This document shows, piece after piece, positions 1 through 8,691 of a DNA stretch of 64,000 nucleotides. The number at the start of each line of letters is the position of its first letter. Within the stretch, counting starts at the first letter, position 1. The translations under genes were made by a program, and so were the position numbers. The notes beneath the pieces are model-generated. The model had not been told where the DNA came from, searched no databases, and was given only the letters and a program-made list of their open reading frames with translations. The DNA is from CAWHMS01 sp963830495 (GTDB lineage Bacteria > Actinomycetota > Actinomycetes > Propionibacteriales > Nocardioidaceae): assembly GCA_963830495.1 (NCBI GenBank), contig CAWHMS010000002.1, positions 744,001-808,000 on the forward strand, in the 5' to 3' direction.

Positions 1-1333
1 GTGACCGGATCGCGTCGTACCGGTCCAGCGCGACCTTGCGCTCCTCGGCATGGTCGACGATCGGGTCGCGGGGCTGATGGATCTGGTCGGCGGGCACGTC
101 GCGCAGCTCCGGCACATAGCGGCGGATGTAGTCGCCGTCGGGATCGAACTTCTTGCCCTGCGTGATCGGGTTGAAGATCCGGAAGTACGGTGCCGCGTCG
201 GTGCCGCAGCCCGCAGTCCACTGCCAGCCGTGCTGATTGGAGGCCAGGTCGCCGTCCACGAGCCAGCGCATGAAGTGGCGCGCGCCGTGCTGCCACTCGA
301 TGTGCAAATCCTTGACCAGGAAGCTGGCCACGATCATCCGTACCCTGTTGTGCATCCAGCCCTCTGCCCGCAGCTGCCGCATGCCGGCGTCGACGATCGG
401 GTAACCGGTGCGCCCCTCGCGCCAGGCGTCGAACAGCGCGTCCGGCTCCGCGTACGGCATCCGGGCGAACTCGGGTCGGTAGTAGTCCCGCGCCGTCTCG
501 GGTCGCCGGGCGAGCACGTCGGCGTAGAACTCGCGCCACGCCAGCTCGTTGCGGTAGGTGTCGACCGCCTTGCGCGGCGCATCGGCCCGGTCCAGGTCGG
601 CCAGCATGGTGCGGGGGTGGATCTCGCCCCACTTCAGGTGCACGGACATGTGCGAGGTGAGGTCGAGATCCGGCCGGTCGCGATGGTCGCCGTACGACGC
701 CAACCGGTCGCTCAGGAAGGCCCGCCAGTGCCGGCGAGCCGCCTCCTCGCCCGCAGCGGGGAGCCGGAGGTCGTCCGGCAGCGACACCTGGTAGAGGTCG
801 TCCGAGCCCACCGTGGTGTGCCAGCTGACGCTGCGCGGTGCGGCCGGCGGCTGCCGCCAACCGTGTTCGCGCCAGGCTCTCGAGAACGGCGTGTAGACCA
901 GATAGCCGTCGCCGGACTGGTTGGTGACGCGTCCCGGCGCCACGGCGTACGGCGAGCCGGTGCGGACGAGGGCGACGTCAAACTCCTGCAGCGCCGCGTC
1001 GACGGCATCGTCGCGAACGCGGCCGTAGGGTCCGAAGTCGGCAGTGACGTGCACGGTGTCCGCACCCGCGGCCCGGGCGACAGCCGCCACCTCTTCGACC
1101 GGGTCGCCTCGGCGCACGACCAGACCACCGATCCGGTCACGCAGTGCGGACAGGCTGGCGTTGAGGTACACCTGCCGGGGGCGTCCCGCCGGCCGCCACA
1201 GCTTCGGGTCGAGGACGAACAGCGGCACCACCTCGTCGGCGGCTGCCACCGCCTCGAGCAGGGCCGGGTTGTCGGCCAGTCGCAGGTCGCGGCGAAACCA
1301 CATCACGGCTCGGGTGCGCTCAGATCCGCTCAT
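1..1333 (-). CDS. phrB: Deoxyribodipyrimidine photolyase (C-terminus cut by window edge)
   Basis: Flavoprotein that repairs UV cyclobutane pyrimidine dimers with blue light. The protein starts at the ATG at 1333 (MSGSERTRAVMWFRRDLRLA), where the MWFRRDLR stretch is the usual start of the N-terminal antenna-chromophore domain. The C-terminal FAD-binding helical domain is clear: NELAWREFY, GYPIVDAGMRQL, EGWMHNRVRM, then QWTAGCGTDAAPYFRIFNP and QGKKFDPDGDYIRRYVPEL, all hallmark photolyase blocks. The frame is open to the window edge, about 444 codons in, so only the last few residues are missing. It is divergent from the DtxR-type gene, with about 106 bases between the starts. Family assignment is firm; the choice between CPD photolyase and another class I photolyase rests on general similarity. 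Confidence 0.93.
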   Translation of the reverse strand, partial: MSGSERTRAVMWFRRDLRLADNPALLEAVAAADEVVPLFVLDPKLWRPAGRPRQVYLNASLSALRDRIGGLVVRRGDPVEEVAAVARAAGADTVHVTADFGPYGRVRDDAVDAALQEFDVALVRTGSPYAVAPGRVTNQSGDGYLVYTPFSRAWREHGWRQPPAAPRSVSWHTTVGSDDLYQVSLPDDLRLPAAGEEAARRHWRAFLSDRLASYGDHRDRPDLDLTSHMSVHLKWGEIHPRTMLADLDRADAPRKAVDTYRNELAWREFYADVLARRPETARDYYRPEFARMPYAEPDALFDAWREGRTGYPIVDAGMRQLRAEGWMHNRVRMIVASFLVKDLHIEWQHGARHFMRWLVDGDLASNQHGWQWTAGCGTDAAPYFRIFNPITQGKKFDPDGDYIRRYVPELRDVPADQIHQPRDPIVDHAEERKVALDRYDAIRS

Positions 1334-1439
1334 GTCTCCATCCTCCCTGTCGGCCGAAGCGGGTGGCCCGGGGTGGCAGAATGGCCCGGCAGCGGAGCAG
1401 GCAGTCCGGCGAGCGAACCGAACAGGTGGGCAACACGGC

Positions 1440-2126
1440 GTGACCGATCTGATCGACACCACGGAGATGTACCTCAAGACGATCTACGAGCTCGAGGAAG
1501 AAGGCATCGTCCCGCTGCGAGCACGCATCGCGGAGCGGCTGCACCAGTCCGGCCCCACCGTCAGCCAGACCGTCGCCCGGATGGAGCGGGACGGGCTGCT
1601 CACGGTCGAGGGCGATCGGCACCTGGAGCTGACCGAGCTCGGGCAACGGCTGGCCACCCGCGTCATGCGCAAGCACCGGCTCGCCGAGCGGCTTCTCATC
1701 GACATCATCGGGCTGGACTGGAAGGACGTGCACGCCGAGGCCTGCCGGTGGGAGCACGTCATGTCCGAGACCGTCGAGCGGCGACTGCTGGAGATCCTGG
1801 ACCACCCCACCGTGTCCCCGTACGGCAACCCGATCCCGGGTCTCGACGAGCTCGGCGACGACGGCGCGGTGGAGGACTTCCTCGACGGGGTCGAGGCCCT
1901 CGACGGGGTCGTGGCAGACGCCGAGCAGCGGGTCGTCGTGGGCCGGATCGCCGAGCCGATCCAGACCGCCCCGGAGCTGATGGCGGTGTTGCGCCGGGTC
2001 GGTGCCCTGCCCGGCAAGGTCGTCACGGCAGCACGTGGCGCCGAAGGGGTCCTGATCGCGAGCGGTGGCGAGTCGGCCGAGATCGACGTCGAGGCGGCGT
2101 CGCACCTGTTCGTTCGCCGCCTCTGA
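1440..2126 (+). CDS. DtxR/IdeR-family metal-dependent transcriptional repressor
   Basis: Iron- or manganese-responsive repressor of metal uptake genes, 228 aa. The start is GTG at 1440 (V-T-D-L-I-D-T-T-E-M). With this start all metal ligands known for DtxR fall at their canonical numbers: Met10, His79, Glu83, His98, Cys102, Glu105 and His106. That supports both the start and a working two-site metal sensor. An N-terminal winged helix (about 1-70), a dimerisation helix region (70-140) and a C-terminal SH3-like domain (about 150-228, ending in HLFVRRL) are visible. An MFS transporter gene follows 23 bases downstream on the same strand. Whether this is IdeR itself (iron) or an MntR-like paralogue cannot be decided from the sequence. 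Confidence 0.95.
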   Translation: MTDLIDTTEMYLKTIYELEEEGIVPLRARIAERLHQSGPTVSQTVARMERDGLLTVEGDRHLELTELGQRLATRVMRKHRLAERLLIDIIGLDWKDVHAEACRWEHVMSETVERRLLEILDHPTVSPYGNPIPGLDELGDDGAVEDFLDGVEALDGVVADAEQRVVVGRIAEPIQTAPELMAVLRRVGALPGKVVTAARGAEGVLIASGGESAEIDVEAASHLFVRRL

Positions 2127-2149
2127 CGGGCGGTGGCCGTGAGCCAGGC

Positions 2150-3352
2150 GTGAGGAGCCCGTTCCGCGACCTGCCCCGCGAGGTCGCCGTGCTGGCTGCG
2201 GTCGCGCTCGCGGTGGCGGTGGGGTTCGGGGTTGTCGCGCCCGCCATCCCGGAGTTCGCGCGGTCGTTCGGGGTCGGCAAGACGGCGGCGGGAGCGGTCA
2301 TCTCGGCGTTCGCCCTGATGCGCTTCGTGTTCGCCCTCGCCGGTGGGCGGTTGGTCGATGCCTTCGGCGAACGCATCATCTTGGCGATCGGCATCTTCAT
2401 TGTTGCCGTGTCGACCGGACTGGCGGGGCTGTCCCAGAGCTACACCCAGCTCCTCGTGCTGCGTGGTGTGGGCGGGATCGGCTCTGCCATGTTCACCATC
2501 GCGGCCATGGCGCTGCTGTTCCGCGTTGTGGGCTCGACCAGTCGTGGCCGCGCGACGGGTCTGTTCCAGTCCGGCTTCCTGATCGGTGGCCTGCTCGGAC
2601 CGCTCGTGGGCGGTTTCCTCACCGACTACTCCTTGCGGCTGCCCTTCTACGTCTACGCCGTCTCGCTCCTGGTCGCCGGCGGTATCGGTGCGGTGTTCCT
2701 GGCCGGCACCGAGACCAGGACGAGGGAGTCGACTCCCGACGCGGGCGCCGACCCGGCGGCACCTGTGGTGTCGACCTCGATGCGGCAGGCGTGGGCGCAT
2801 CCGGCGTACCGCGCTGCGGTGGCCACCAACTTCGCCGTCGGCTGGGCGTTCTTCGGTGTGCGGATGAGCCTGATCCCGCTGTTCGTCACCGAGGGTCTGC
2901 AGCAGCGCCCGATCTGGACCGGTGTCGGGTTCCTGTGCACCTCGATCGCCCAGGTGGTCTTCCTCATCGGTGCCGGCCGGTACGTCGACCGCGTCGGCCG
3001 GCGGCCCGCGATGGTCATCGGGACCGTGGTCGCGGCCGTTGCGCTGGGTGCCATGGCGGTGTCCACGTCCCTCTGGGTGTTCCTCGCCGCCATGACGGCG
3101 TCCGGCCTGGGCGGCGCCTTCGTCGGGACGGCGCCCGGTGCGGTGGTGGGCGACGTCATGGAAGGCCGCGGCGGCCGGGTCGTGGCGGTCTTCCAGATGG
3201 CCTCAGACCTCGGTGCGATCCTCGGGCCGCTTGCCGCGGGGCTGCTGGCCGACCGGGTGTCCTTCGGGGCCGCCCTGCTGGCCACCTCGGTCGTGCTGCT
3301 GCTGGCCACCGTGATGAGTCTCCGAATGCCGGAGACGCTGAAGCGGACGTGA
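2150..3352 (+). CDS. Major facilitator superfamily transporter
   Basis: Twelve-helix inner-membrane secondary transporter, about 400 aa. The first helix begins right after the start (VRSPFRDLPREVAVLAAVAL). GGRLVDAFGER between helices 2 and 3 is the MFS signature loop, repeated in the second half as GRYVDRVGRRPAMV. A polar central loop (TETRTRESTPDAGADPAAP) separates the two six-helix halves. The GTG at 2150 was chosen because it lies just before the first helix and 23 bases after the DtxR-type gene, so the two may be co-transcribed. The substrate is unknown; drug or metabolite export is typical of this DHA-like type. Confidence 0.88.
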   Translation: MRSPFRDLPREVAVLAAVALAVAVGFGVVAPAIPEFARSFGVGKTAAGAVISAFALMRFVFALAGGRLVDAFGERIILAIGIFIVAVSTGLAGLSQSYTQLLVLRGVGGIGSAMFTIAAMALLFRVVGSTSRGRATGLFQSGFLIGGLLGPLVGGFLTDYSLRLPFYVYAVSLLVAGGIGAVFLAGTETRTRESTPDAGADPAAPVVSTSMRQAWAHPAYRAAVATNFAVGWAFFGVRMSLIPLFVTEGLQQRPIWTGVGFLCTSIAQVVFLIGAGRYVDRVGRRPAMVIGTVVAAVALGAMAVSTSLWVFLAAMTASGLGGAFVGTAPGAVVGDVMEGRGGRVVAVFQMASDLGAILGPLAAGLLADRVSFGAALLATSVVLLLATVMSLRMPETLKRT

Positions 3353-3414
3353 TGCCCCGTATGGTTGGGGTCCGGATTGACGACGTGGAGTGTGATGTGA
3401 GGGCGGGGTGTGAG

Positions 3415-4392
3415 GTGCGGACTCCCGAGAGGATGAGCGCCCTGGTGGCCGTCCTCGCCCTGGCACTCGCGGGGTGCTCCGGCAACGAGCCGGAGGCCGA
3501 GCCGAAGCCGCGCCCGCCTCAGCCCTCGCCCGCTTCGGCCGACTGCGGCGACTTCCGCATCGCCTACGACCCGACCAACGGCTACGAGGCGAGCGCCTTC
3601 ATCGTGGGGGACCTGGCCGAGAGGCAGCTGGGCTGTGACGTCGAGTACGTCAAGACGTCCTCGCGGCGAGCCTGGGGCGTGGTCGCCGGTGGGGAGGCCG
3701 ATGTCTACCTGGACGCCTACGGCAACGAGGACCTGCGAGGGCGGCTGGCGCGCCGGGGAGGGCCGGTCACGGTGGTGGGGCCGTCGGGCATCGTCGGTGG
3801 CGTCGACCTGCTGGCGCCGTACTTCATGGGCGAGAGCGGACTGAGCAGCTTCCGCGACCTCGAGGACGACGACATCGGCTGGGGCCGGGTGACGCCGGCC
3901 ATCACCACGGTGCCCCCCCTGAGTCGGTTGGCGGTGCAGTTCGTCGACAACGTCGGCCTCGACTACGTGGTCCGGGACTACGTCGCCGTCGGTGCTGGAG
4001 ACGGCATCGGTGACCTGATCCAACAGGCCGACGTGGACGATGAGCTGCAGCAACCGGGGCTGTACCTGACCGCCGCGCCACGGCCGCTGCTGGGTGACGG
4101 GCCGACGCGGGTGTCGGTGGAGCTGCCCGAGTCAGCAGTTGACGGCTGTGAGCCCGACCCCACGACAACGCTGTGCTCGCTGAGGGACTTCCGATACCTC
4201 AAGATCGTGAACTCCGACTTCGCGACGTCCAGAAGCCCGGCGTACTCGCTGGTCTTCGCCTATGTGCTGTCGCGTGCCGAGATCGAGAACGTGATGGAGA
4301 TCGTGCAACTCAGCGGCTACGACGTAGGCCCGACCGACGTCACGTCGTGGATCAACACGCATGAGGACGTGTGGTCGGGGTGGCTCGGCTGA
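3415..4392 (+). CDS. Glycine betaine/choline-type ABC transporter substrate-binding lipoprotein
   Basis: Probable OpuAC-type solute-binding protein, about 325 aa. A short signal peptide ends in the lipobox LALAGC, then an acidic/proline-rich linker, so the protein should be lipid-anchored to the outer face of the membrane. The mature part has the two-lobe binding-protein look: DFRIAYDPTNGYEASAFIVGD, then GEADVYLDAYG, and a second lobe ending ITHEDVWSGWLG-like in WINTHEDVWSGWLG. The GTG at 3415 gives basic residues before the hydrophobic stretch; the ATG at 3433 is an alternative. No permease or ATPase gene lies beside it, so the protein is an orphan binding component here. The ligand is inferred from family resemblance only. 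Confidence 0.7.
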   Translation: MRTPERMSALVAVLALALAGCSGNEPEAEPKPRPPQPSPASADCGDFRIAYDPTNGYEASAFIVGDLAERQLGCDVEYVKTSSRRAWGVVAGGEADVYLDAYGNEDLRGRLARRGGPVTVVGPSGIVGGVDLLAPYFMGESGLSSFRDLEDDDIGWGRVTPAITTVPPLSRLAVQFVDNVGLDYVVRDYVAVGAGDGIGDLIQQADVDDELQQPGLYLTAAPRPLLGDGPTRVSVELPESAVDGCEPDPTTTLCSLRDFRYLKIVNSDFATSRSPAYSLVFAYVLSRAEIENVMEIVQLSGYDVGPTDVTSWINTHEDVWSGWLG

Positions 4393-4408
4393 GCCACCCC
4401 GACGCCGG

Positions 4409-4552
4409 TCAGCTGAAGACGCTGACACCACCAGGGCCGACCAACAGGCCAACCACGATCAGTACGACGCCCCACAGCACCTCTCCACGTACGAGCGAGA
4501 CGATGCCGGCGATGACGAGCACGACCGCGATGATCCACAGGATGAACTCCAT
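4409..4552 (-). CDS. GPGG-motif small membrane protein
   Basis: A 47-residue protein starting MEFILWIIAVVLVIAG and ending VGLLVGPGGVSVFS. Two hydrophobic stretches are separated by a short SLVRGEV turn, giving a two-helix hairpin in the membrane, and the GPGG motif sits at the end of the second helix. A strong ribosome-binding site (GGAGGGAG) precedes the ATG at 4552. Small membrane proteins with this GPGG tail are widespread in actinobacteria and have no known function. It lies between the binding-protein gene and the DUF2252 gene, on the opposite strand to both. Confidence 0.8.
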   Translation of the reverse strand: MEFILWIIAVVLVIAGIVSLVRGEVLWGVVLIVVGLLVGPGGVSVFS

Positions 4553-4639
4553 GTTCTCCCTCCTTCGAGGCGAGGATGTTCCCCGCCAGGGATAGGTTCA
4601 AACCTGGACAGCACCCGACGAGACGACCAGGAGTCCCAG

Positions 4640-5963
4640 GTGGCACCAGCGAAAATGACGAAGCGGACCCAGCTGATCGTCGACTCGCTCACCGACCAGT
4701 TCGAGCCCTTGATGAAGGCCGACCCGGACGGCTTCCGCACCAAGTTCCGCAAGATGGCCGCGGACCCGTTCGCCTTCTACCGGGGCAGTGCGTGTGTGTT
4801 CTACGCCGACCTGACCGGTCGCCGGGAGCACTTCTCCGACGAGCGCACCAGCCGGGTCTGGATCCACGGCGACCTGCACGCCGAGAACTTCGGCACCTAC
4901 ATGAACTCCGAAGGGATGCTCGTCTTCGACGTCAACGACTTCGACGAGGCCTACCTCGGACACTTCACGTGGGACCTGCGCCGCTTCGTCGCCAGCCTCG
5001 CCCTGATGGGTTGGCAGAAGGCGCTGCCGGAGGATGACATCCGTCGGCTCAACGAGGTCTACCTGCGAGCGTACGTCGACCAGGTGCAGCACTACGTCGA
5101 CGCCGCCCGACGACTACGACTTCGCGCTGCGGCTCGACACCACCGACGGGGTCATCCACGAGGTCCTGCGCAGCGCTCGCATGTCGACCCGGGTGTCGCT
5201 GCTGGCGTCGATGACCGAGGTCGACGACCACGAGCGCCGCTTCGTGCGCAACTCGTCGAGCCGTGAGCTGAGCAAGACCGAGCGGCGGAAGGTCGAGAAG
5301 GCCTTCGCGCGGTATCTGGACACGATCCCGCAACGCAAGCGCGAGCACCGTGAGGTGTTCTACGACGTCAAAGACGTGGTCGGCAGGGCCGGGTTCGGCA
5401 TCGGGAGCGCCGGGCTGCCGGCGTACAACGTGCTGATCGAGGGGTTCAACCAGGCGTTGGAGAACGACGTCATCCTGACCCTCAAGCAGGGCAACATCCC
5501 GGCCGTCAGCCGGTACGTTGACGAGTCCGCCGCCGATGACTACTTCGACCACGAGGGACAGCGCACGGTCATCAGCCAACGTGCCCTGCAGGCCCACACC
5601 GATCCGTTCCTCGGCTACACCACGATCGACGGCACCGGATTCGTGGTCGCGGAGAAGTCTCCGTACGAGGCGGACCTGGACTGGAGCGACATCACCGAAC
5701 CGGACGAGATCGAGCCGGTGCTGGTCAACCTGGGCCGGGCGACCGCGAAGATCCACTGCGTCTCAGACACCGACAGCGAGCAGGACCTGGTGGAGTTCCA
5801 GACCGAGGAGGCGATCGCCGAGGTGATCGGCGGCGACGCGGACGGGTTCGTCGCGGAGCTGGTGGACTTCGGCGACACCTACGCGGCACGGGTCCGCAAG
5901 GACCATGCGCTCTTCGTCGAGGGCTTCCGGGGCGGCGCCTTCGACGCGGTGTCGGCGCTCTAG
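4640..5963 (+). pseudogene. DUF2252 protein, split by a single-base frameshift
   Basis: DUF2252 family, a kinase/aminoglycoside-phosphotransferase-like fold of unknown substrate. The GTG at 4640 follows an AGGAG site. The first part carries the catalytic-loop-like block WIHGDLHAENFGTYMN and the metal-site-like block VFDVNDFDEAYLGHFTWDLR. At about 5100-5107 the frame breaks: the reading goes HYVDAARRLRL in the first frame, while the family sequence continues as PPDDYDFALRLDTTDG one frame over and runs on unbroken to the TAG at 5961. Removing one C from the GCCGCCCGAC run at about 5102-5110 restores a 440-aa protein. The rest of the gene looks unmutated, so a sequencing indel is as likely as a true pseudogene. 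Confidence 0.85.
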
Positions 5964-6796
5964 CCGTCCAGACCCGCGTCGGCGCGGTAGACGAGGACGC
6001 TATCCCCCCGGGTGAGCGTGAGCGTGTCCTCGTCGATCGAGTACGCCACCTCGCCCGTGAGGACGCCGAGAACCACCTGCTCGACGTCGGACCTGGCGCC
6101 GGGGCAGTCCATCAGAGTGGCGGCGATCGGCCCGAACGAGAGCGTGTCGGCCGTGACCTCGACCGCGCCGCCGGCACTGTTGCAGCCGGGCTTGAGACTC
6201 AGCTCGTTGCCGTTGATGGACAGCGTCGAGCGCACGCCGGCGGGCACGCTGCCCAGGGCGGCGTCGTCAGCAGTCCCGGAGCCGAGGCCGTCGAGCACCC
6301 ACAGGGTGCCCGCGAGGGCGCGATCCGGCATGGCGGCCTCGCGATCGACGAACGCGATGACCGTGGGCCCGGCGGTCAGCGTCATCGTGTCTCCGTCGAC
6401 CTGCACGGTCGGTGTGGCCAGGAGCAGGTCGCTGAGCCACGCGTCCTGGTCCATCCGCTTCGGGTCGCACCCCATCTCGGTGCCACCGAGTCCGGCAACG
6501 GTGAGGCTGTCGCTGTCCCAGGAGGTCGACCCGCTGAGCTGGTTGCACCCGGCGTCGGCAGCCAGGTCACCCGTCGCGCCGAACGACAGGGCGATCTGGG
6601 TCCCGTCGACGAGCGGCCGCTCCTGGCCGTCGACCGTCACCAGGGTGGAGACCCAGTCCCGACTGGTGACTCCGTCTGGCGCCTCGCCAGCCGGCGCAGA
6701 GTCTCCGGAGCTGTCGGCCGAGCCGCATGCGACGAGCACCGCGAGCAGGGTCAGGGCAAGTGGCGCCGCCATGACCGTCCGAAGCGAAGTCGTCAT
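5960..6796 (-). CDS. Lipoprotein with two META domains
   Basis: Secreted lipoprotein of 278 aa. The signal peptide MTTSLRTVMAAPLALTLLAVLVACGS ends in the lipobox VLVAC, followed by a short serine/glutamate linker. Two META (HslJ-like) domains follow: the first about residues 45-145 (AGCNQLSGS, MGCDPKRMDQD), the second about 160-265 (PGCNSAGG, DCPGARSDVEQ), each with the conserved cysteine pair that probably forms a disulphide. Its stop overlaps the end of the convergent DUF2252 gene by 4 bases. META proteins are linked to stress or adhesion in other bacteria; the role here is not known. Confidence 0.85.
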   Translation of the reverse strand: MTTSLRTVMAAPLALTLLAVLVACGSADSSGDSAPAGEAPDGVTSRDWVSTLVTVDGQERPLVDGTQIALSFGATGDLAADAGCNQLSGSTSWDSDSLTVAGLGGTEMGCDPKRMDQDAWLSDLLLATPTVQVDGDTMTLTAGPTVIAFVDREAAMPDRALAGTLWVLDGLGSGTADDAALGSVPAGVRSTLSINGNELSLKPGCNSAGGAVEVTADTLSFGPIAATLMDCPGARSDVEQVVLGVLTGEVAYSIDEDTLTLTRGDSVLVYRADAGLDG

Positions 6797-6894
6797 GCCG
6801 GTATGACGCCGCGGTCGTCGATTCGGTTCCTGCGGGCGTCCGCGAGCTCCGCCATGGGCGGTTCGAGCCGTGCCCGCTGGCTATTGTGGACGGC

Positions 6895-7170
6895 ATGTGC
6901 CGCAACATCCGGACCCTGCACAACTTCGAGCCGCCGGCGACCGGCGACGAGATCCAGGCAGCCGCCACCCAGTACGTGCGCAAGATCGCCGGCACCACGC
7001 GGCCCTCGCAGGCCAACCGCGAGGTCTTCGAGCGTGCCGTCGCGGCGATTGCGGCCGCGACCGAGGACCTGCTCGACGGCCTGGTGACCGCCGCTCCCAA
7101 GCGCGACCGCGACATCGAGGCGGCCAAGGCGCGCGAGCGGGCCGCCCAGCGCTACGGCCGCACGGCCTGA
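6895..7170 (+). CDS. DUF2277 family protein
   Basis: Protein of 91 aa starting MCRNIRTLHNFEPPATGDEI, the typical opening of DUF2277 proteins, followed by the conserved helix AATQYVRKIAGTTRPSQANREVF and an Arg/Ala-rich tail. The ATG at 6895 gives the Cys-Arg-Asn-Ile start shared across the family. It has no signal peptide or membrane segment. Function is unknown. It is divergent from the META lipoprotein, with about 98 bases between the starts, which must hold both promoters. Confidence 0.85.
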   Translation: MCRNIRTLHNFEPPATGDEIQAAATQYVRKIAGTTRPSQANREVFERAVAAIAAATEDLLDGLVTAAPKRDRDIEAAKARERAAQRYGRTA

Positions 7171-7182
7171 GCCGGCCGGCCG

Positions 7183-7206
7183 CCGCAGCCCACACAACGG
7201 CTGCGG
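7183..7206 (+). terminator. Hairpin after DUF2277 gene
   Basis: Perfect 8-bp stem CCGCAGCC / GGCTGCGG with the loop CACACAAC, starting 12 bases after the stop of the DUF2277 gene. There is no T run, as is usual in high-GC actinobacteria. Confidence 0.5.
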
Positions 7207-7324
7207 GGAGTCACCGCGCCATCGCAAAGCGTCAACCACCCATCTGGGCCGTTTCGCCCTCGTCCCGGCATTCCTAACCTGACTGGTGCAATGCACATGA
7301 ATCTACAGGGGAAGGAATCGGGTC

Positions 7325-7795
7325 ATGCGCAAATTGATGGTGGCATCGCTTGCGGCGCTTGGGCTCTTGCTCAGTGTTGCGGCGGCGCCGGCCCCAGCCG
7401 TCGAGATCGGTCGGGACGGATGCACGCCCGGCTACTGGAAGAACCACACCGACAACTGGCAGGAGGCAGATCCGGCCAAGCCGGTCAGCAACAAGTTCGC
7501 CGTGACGTCACAGCTTGACGGCGTCACCCAGCTCGAGGCGCTCAGCCTGCCCGGCGGACCGGGCGTTGCCGGCGCGGAGCGGATCTTGATCCGTGCCGCC
7601 ATGGCGGCGTACCTCAACGCTGCGCACGAGGGCCTTGGCTACCCGTGGCGTCGTACGTCGGAAGGCCTGGATGGCAGGCCGCCGCTGGTGCCCACGGTTG
7701 ACGCTGCGATCGCTTCGGGAGATCGGCAGACCATGCTGGACCTGGCGACCTGGCTGGACAACGACAACAACGGCGGTACCTGCCCGCTGAACTGA
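7325..7795 (+). CDS. Secreted protein with CTPGYWKNH motif
   Basis: Exported 156-aa protein. The signal peptide MRKLMVASLAALGLLLSVAAAPAPAVE is classical with an AxA cleavage site, and GGGGAAGGA upstream of the ATG is a good ribosome-binding site. The mature protein opens with the motif GCTPGYWKNHTDNW, seen in many extracellular proteins of bacteria and archaea, and ends TWLDNDNNGGTCPLN. It has two cysteines that could pair. The motif is recognisable but no biochemical role is established for it. Confidence 0.8.
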   Translation: MRKLMVASLAALGLLLSVAAAPAPAVEIGRDGCTPGYWKNHTDNWQEADPAKPVSNKFAVTSQLDGVTQLEALSLPGGPGVAGAERILIRAAMAAYLNAAHEGLGYPWRRTSEGLDGRPPLVPTVDAAIASGDRQTMLDLATWLDNDNNGGTCPLN

Positions 7796-7815
7796 AACAC
7801 CTGGAGCCGATCCGG

Positions 7816-7852
7816 GAGGGAGTCCCCGCCCTGGTGGACGGGTGACTCCCTC
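7816..7852 (+). terminator. Hairpin after the CTPGYWKNH gene
   Basis: A 9-bp inverted repeat (GAGGGAGTC / GACTCCCTC) encloses an inner GC-rich stem (CCCGCC...GGACGGG), 20 bases after the stop codon. It is a good candidate intrinsic terminator without a T run. Confidence 0.6.
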
Positions 7853-7923
7853 GACCGGACGGCGTCCAGGAAAGACCGAACAGCCGATGGACCGCACCGC
7901 CAGGACGAAGCACGCTGGGTGAT

Positions 7924-8130
7924 ATGCGCATTTTGTCGGGTGAGGGACGTATCAAGGGAGCACGCCGCCTCCTCCTCGTCGGCATGAGCTCACCACAGCT
8001 ACGGGAGCGGCTGCATCCGCCTCGCGGGCCATCGGCGCCCAACCCGGACGAGCTGGTCGTCTGGCTGCTCGGCGTGATCGTGATGGTCGGCGTCGCCATC
8101 GGTGTGCTCAGCGTGCTCGGGTTGTCCTGA
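7924..8130 (+). CDS. Small single-pass membrane protein (hypothetical)
   Basis: A 68-aa frame ending in one strong membrane helix (ELVVWLLGVIVMVGVAIGVLSVLGLS). The N-terminal half is basic and proline-rich. The ATG at 7924 has a poor ribosome-binding site; the ATG at 7984 (MSSPQLRERLHPPRGP) is an alternative giving 48 aa. No family recognised. The stop lies 3 bases before the stop of the convergent MoxR operon. The frame is supported mainly by the hydrophobic tail and its fit in the gap. Confidence 0.45.
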   Translation: MRILSGEGRIKGARRLLLVGMSSPQLRERLHPPRGPSAPNPDELVVWLLGVIVMVGVAIGVLSVLGLS

Positions 8131-8133
8131 GCA

Positions 8134-8691
8134 TCAGCGCTGCGATTGCTCCGGGCGGCTGGGCGTGGCGAGCAGGGTCGTCGTCACGAGAATCGCCCCC
8201 AGGGCAGCCGCGATCACCAGCCCGTCGCCGCTGCGGTCGAGCTCCGACAGCGCCCGCGCGACGCCCCAGGCGCTCGTCGTCACGGCAGCGACCACCATTG
8301 CCTGACTCGCCCAGCGCCGGTGGGTCGCCATGGCCGGACGTGCACCGGGAGCTGTCTCCGCGGCGTACGCCGCCGAGCCGTGCACGAGCAAGACGCCCAG
8401 TGCGGCGCCCAGGCTCCAGACCGAGACGGTGCTGTCGACTCGGCTCCACCAGAGCAGCAGCAGCACGGCGAGCACCACGATCGGCCGGATCGAGTCCGGG
8501 CGCAACGCGGCCCACACGGCCAGCACCAGCACTGCGAGGACGGTCGCCAGACCCAGATCCCCTCCCGCGCCAGCCGCGCTGACGAGCACGACGCAGGTGC
8601 CGGCGACCGAAGCCATTCTCAGCGTCCACTGATGCGCACCGAGGGCGCGGGCGGCGTCGACGGCGTCGAGGACGGCGTAGGGGATCCTCAT
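8134..8691 (-). CDS. Membrane protein, last gene of the MoxR operon
   Basis: A 185-aa protein with about five membrane helices (for example TCVVLVSAAGAGG, LATVLAVLVLAVWAAL, PIVVLAVLLLLWW, MVVAAVTTSAWGVA, LVIAAALGAILVTTTLLA). No named domain recognised. Its start overlaps the stop of the DUF58 gene by 4 bases (ATGA), so it is translationally coupled and is the fifth gene of the operon. Similar unnamed membrane proteins often end MoxR/DUF58 operons in Nocardioides-like bacteria; a joint role in envelope or protein-complex assembly is inferred from context. Confidence 0.75.
   Translation of the reverse strand: MRIPYAVLDAVDAARALGAHQWTLRMASVAGTCVVLVSAAGAGGDLGLATVLAVLVLAVWAALRPDSIRPIVVLAVLLLLWWSRVDSTVSVWSLGAALGVLLVHGSAAYAAETAPGARPAMATHRRWASQAMVVAAVTTSAWGVARALSELDRSGDGLVIAAALGAILVTTTLLATPSRPEQSQR

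Noticed and set aside
50..2149. Very long open frame on the plus strand running from the left edge into the MFS gene
   Set aside because: It is antisense to the photolyase and in another frame over the DtxR gene, composed of Arg/Pro-rich low-complexity residues; only the part from 2150 is a real protein.
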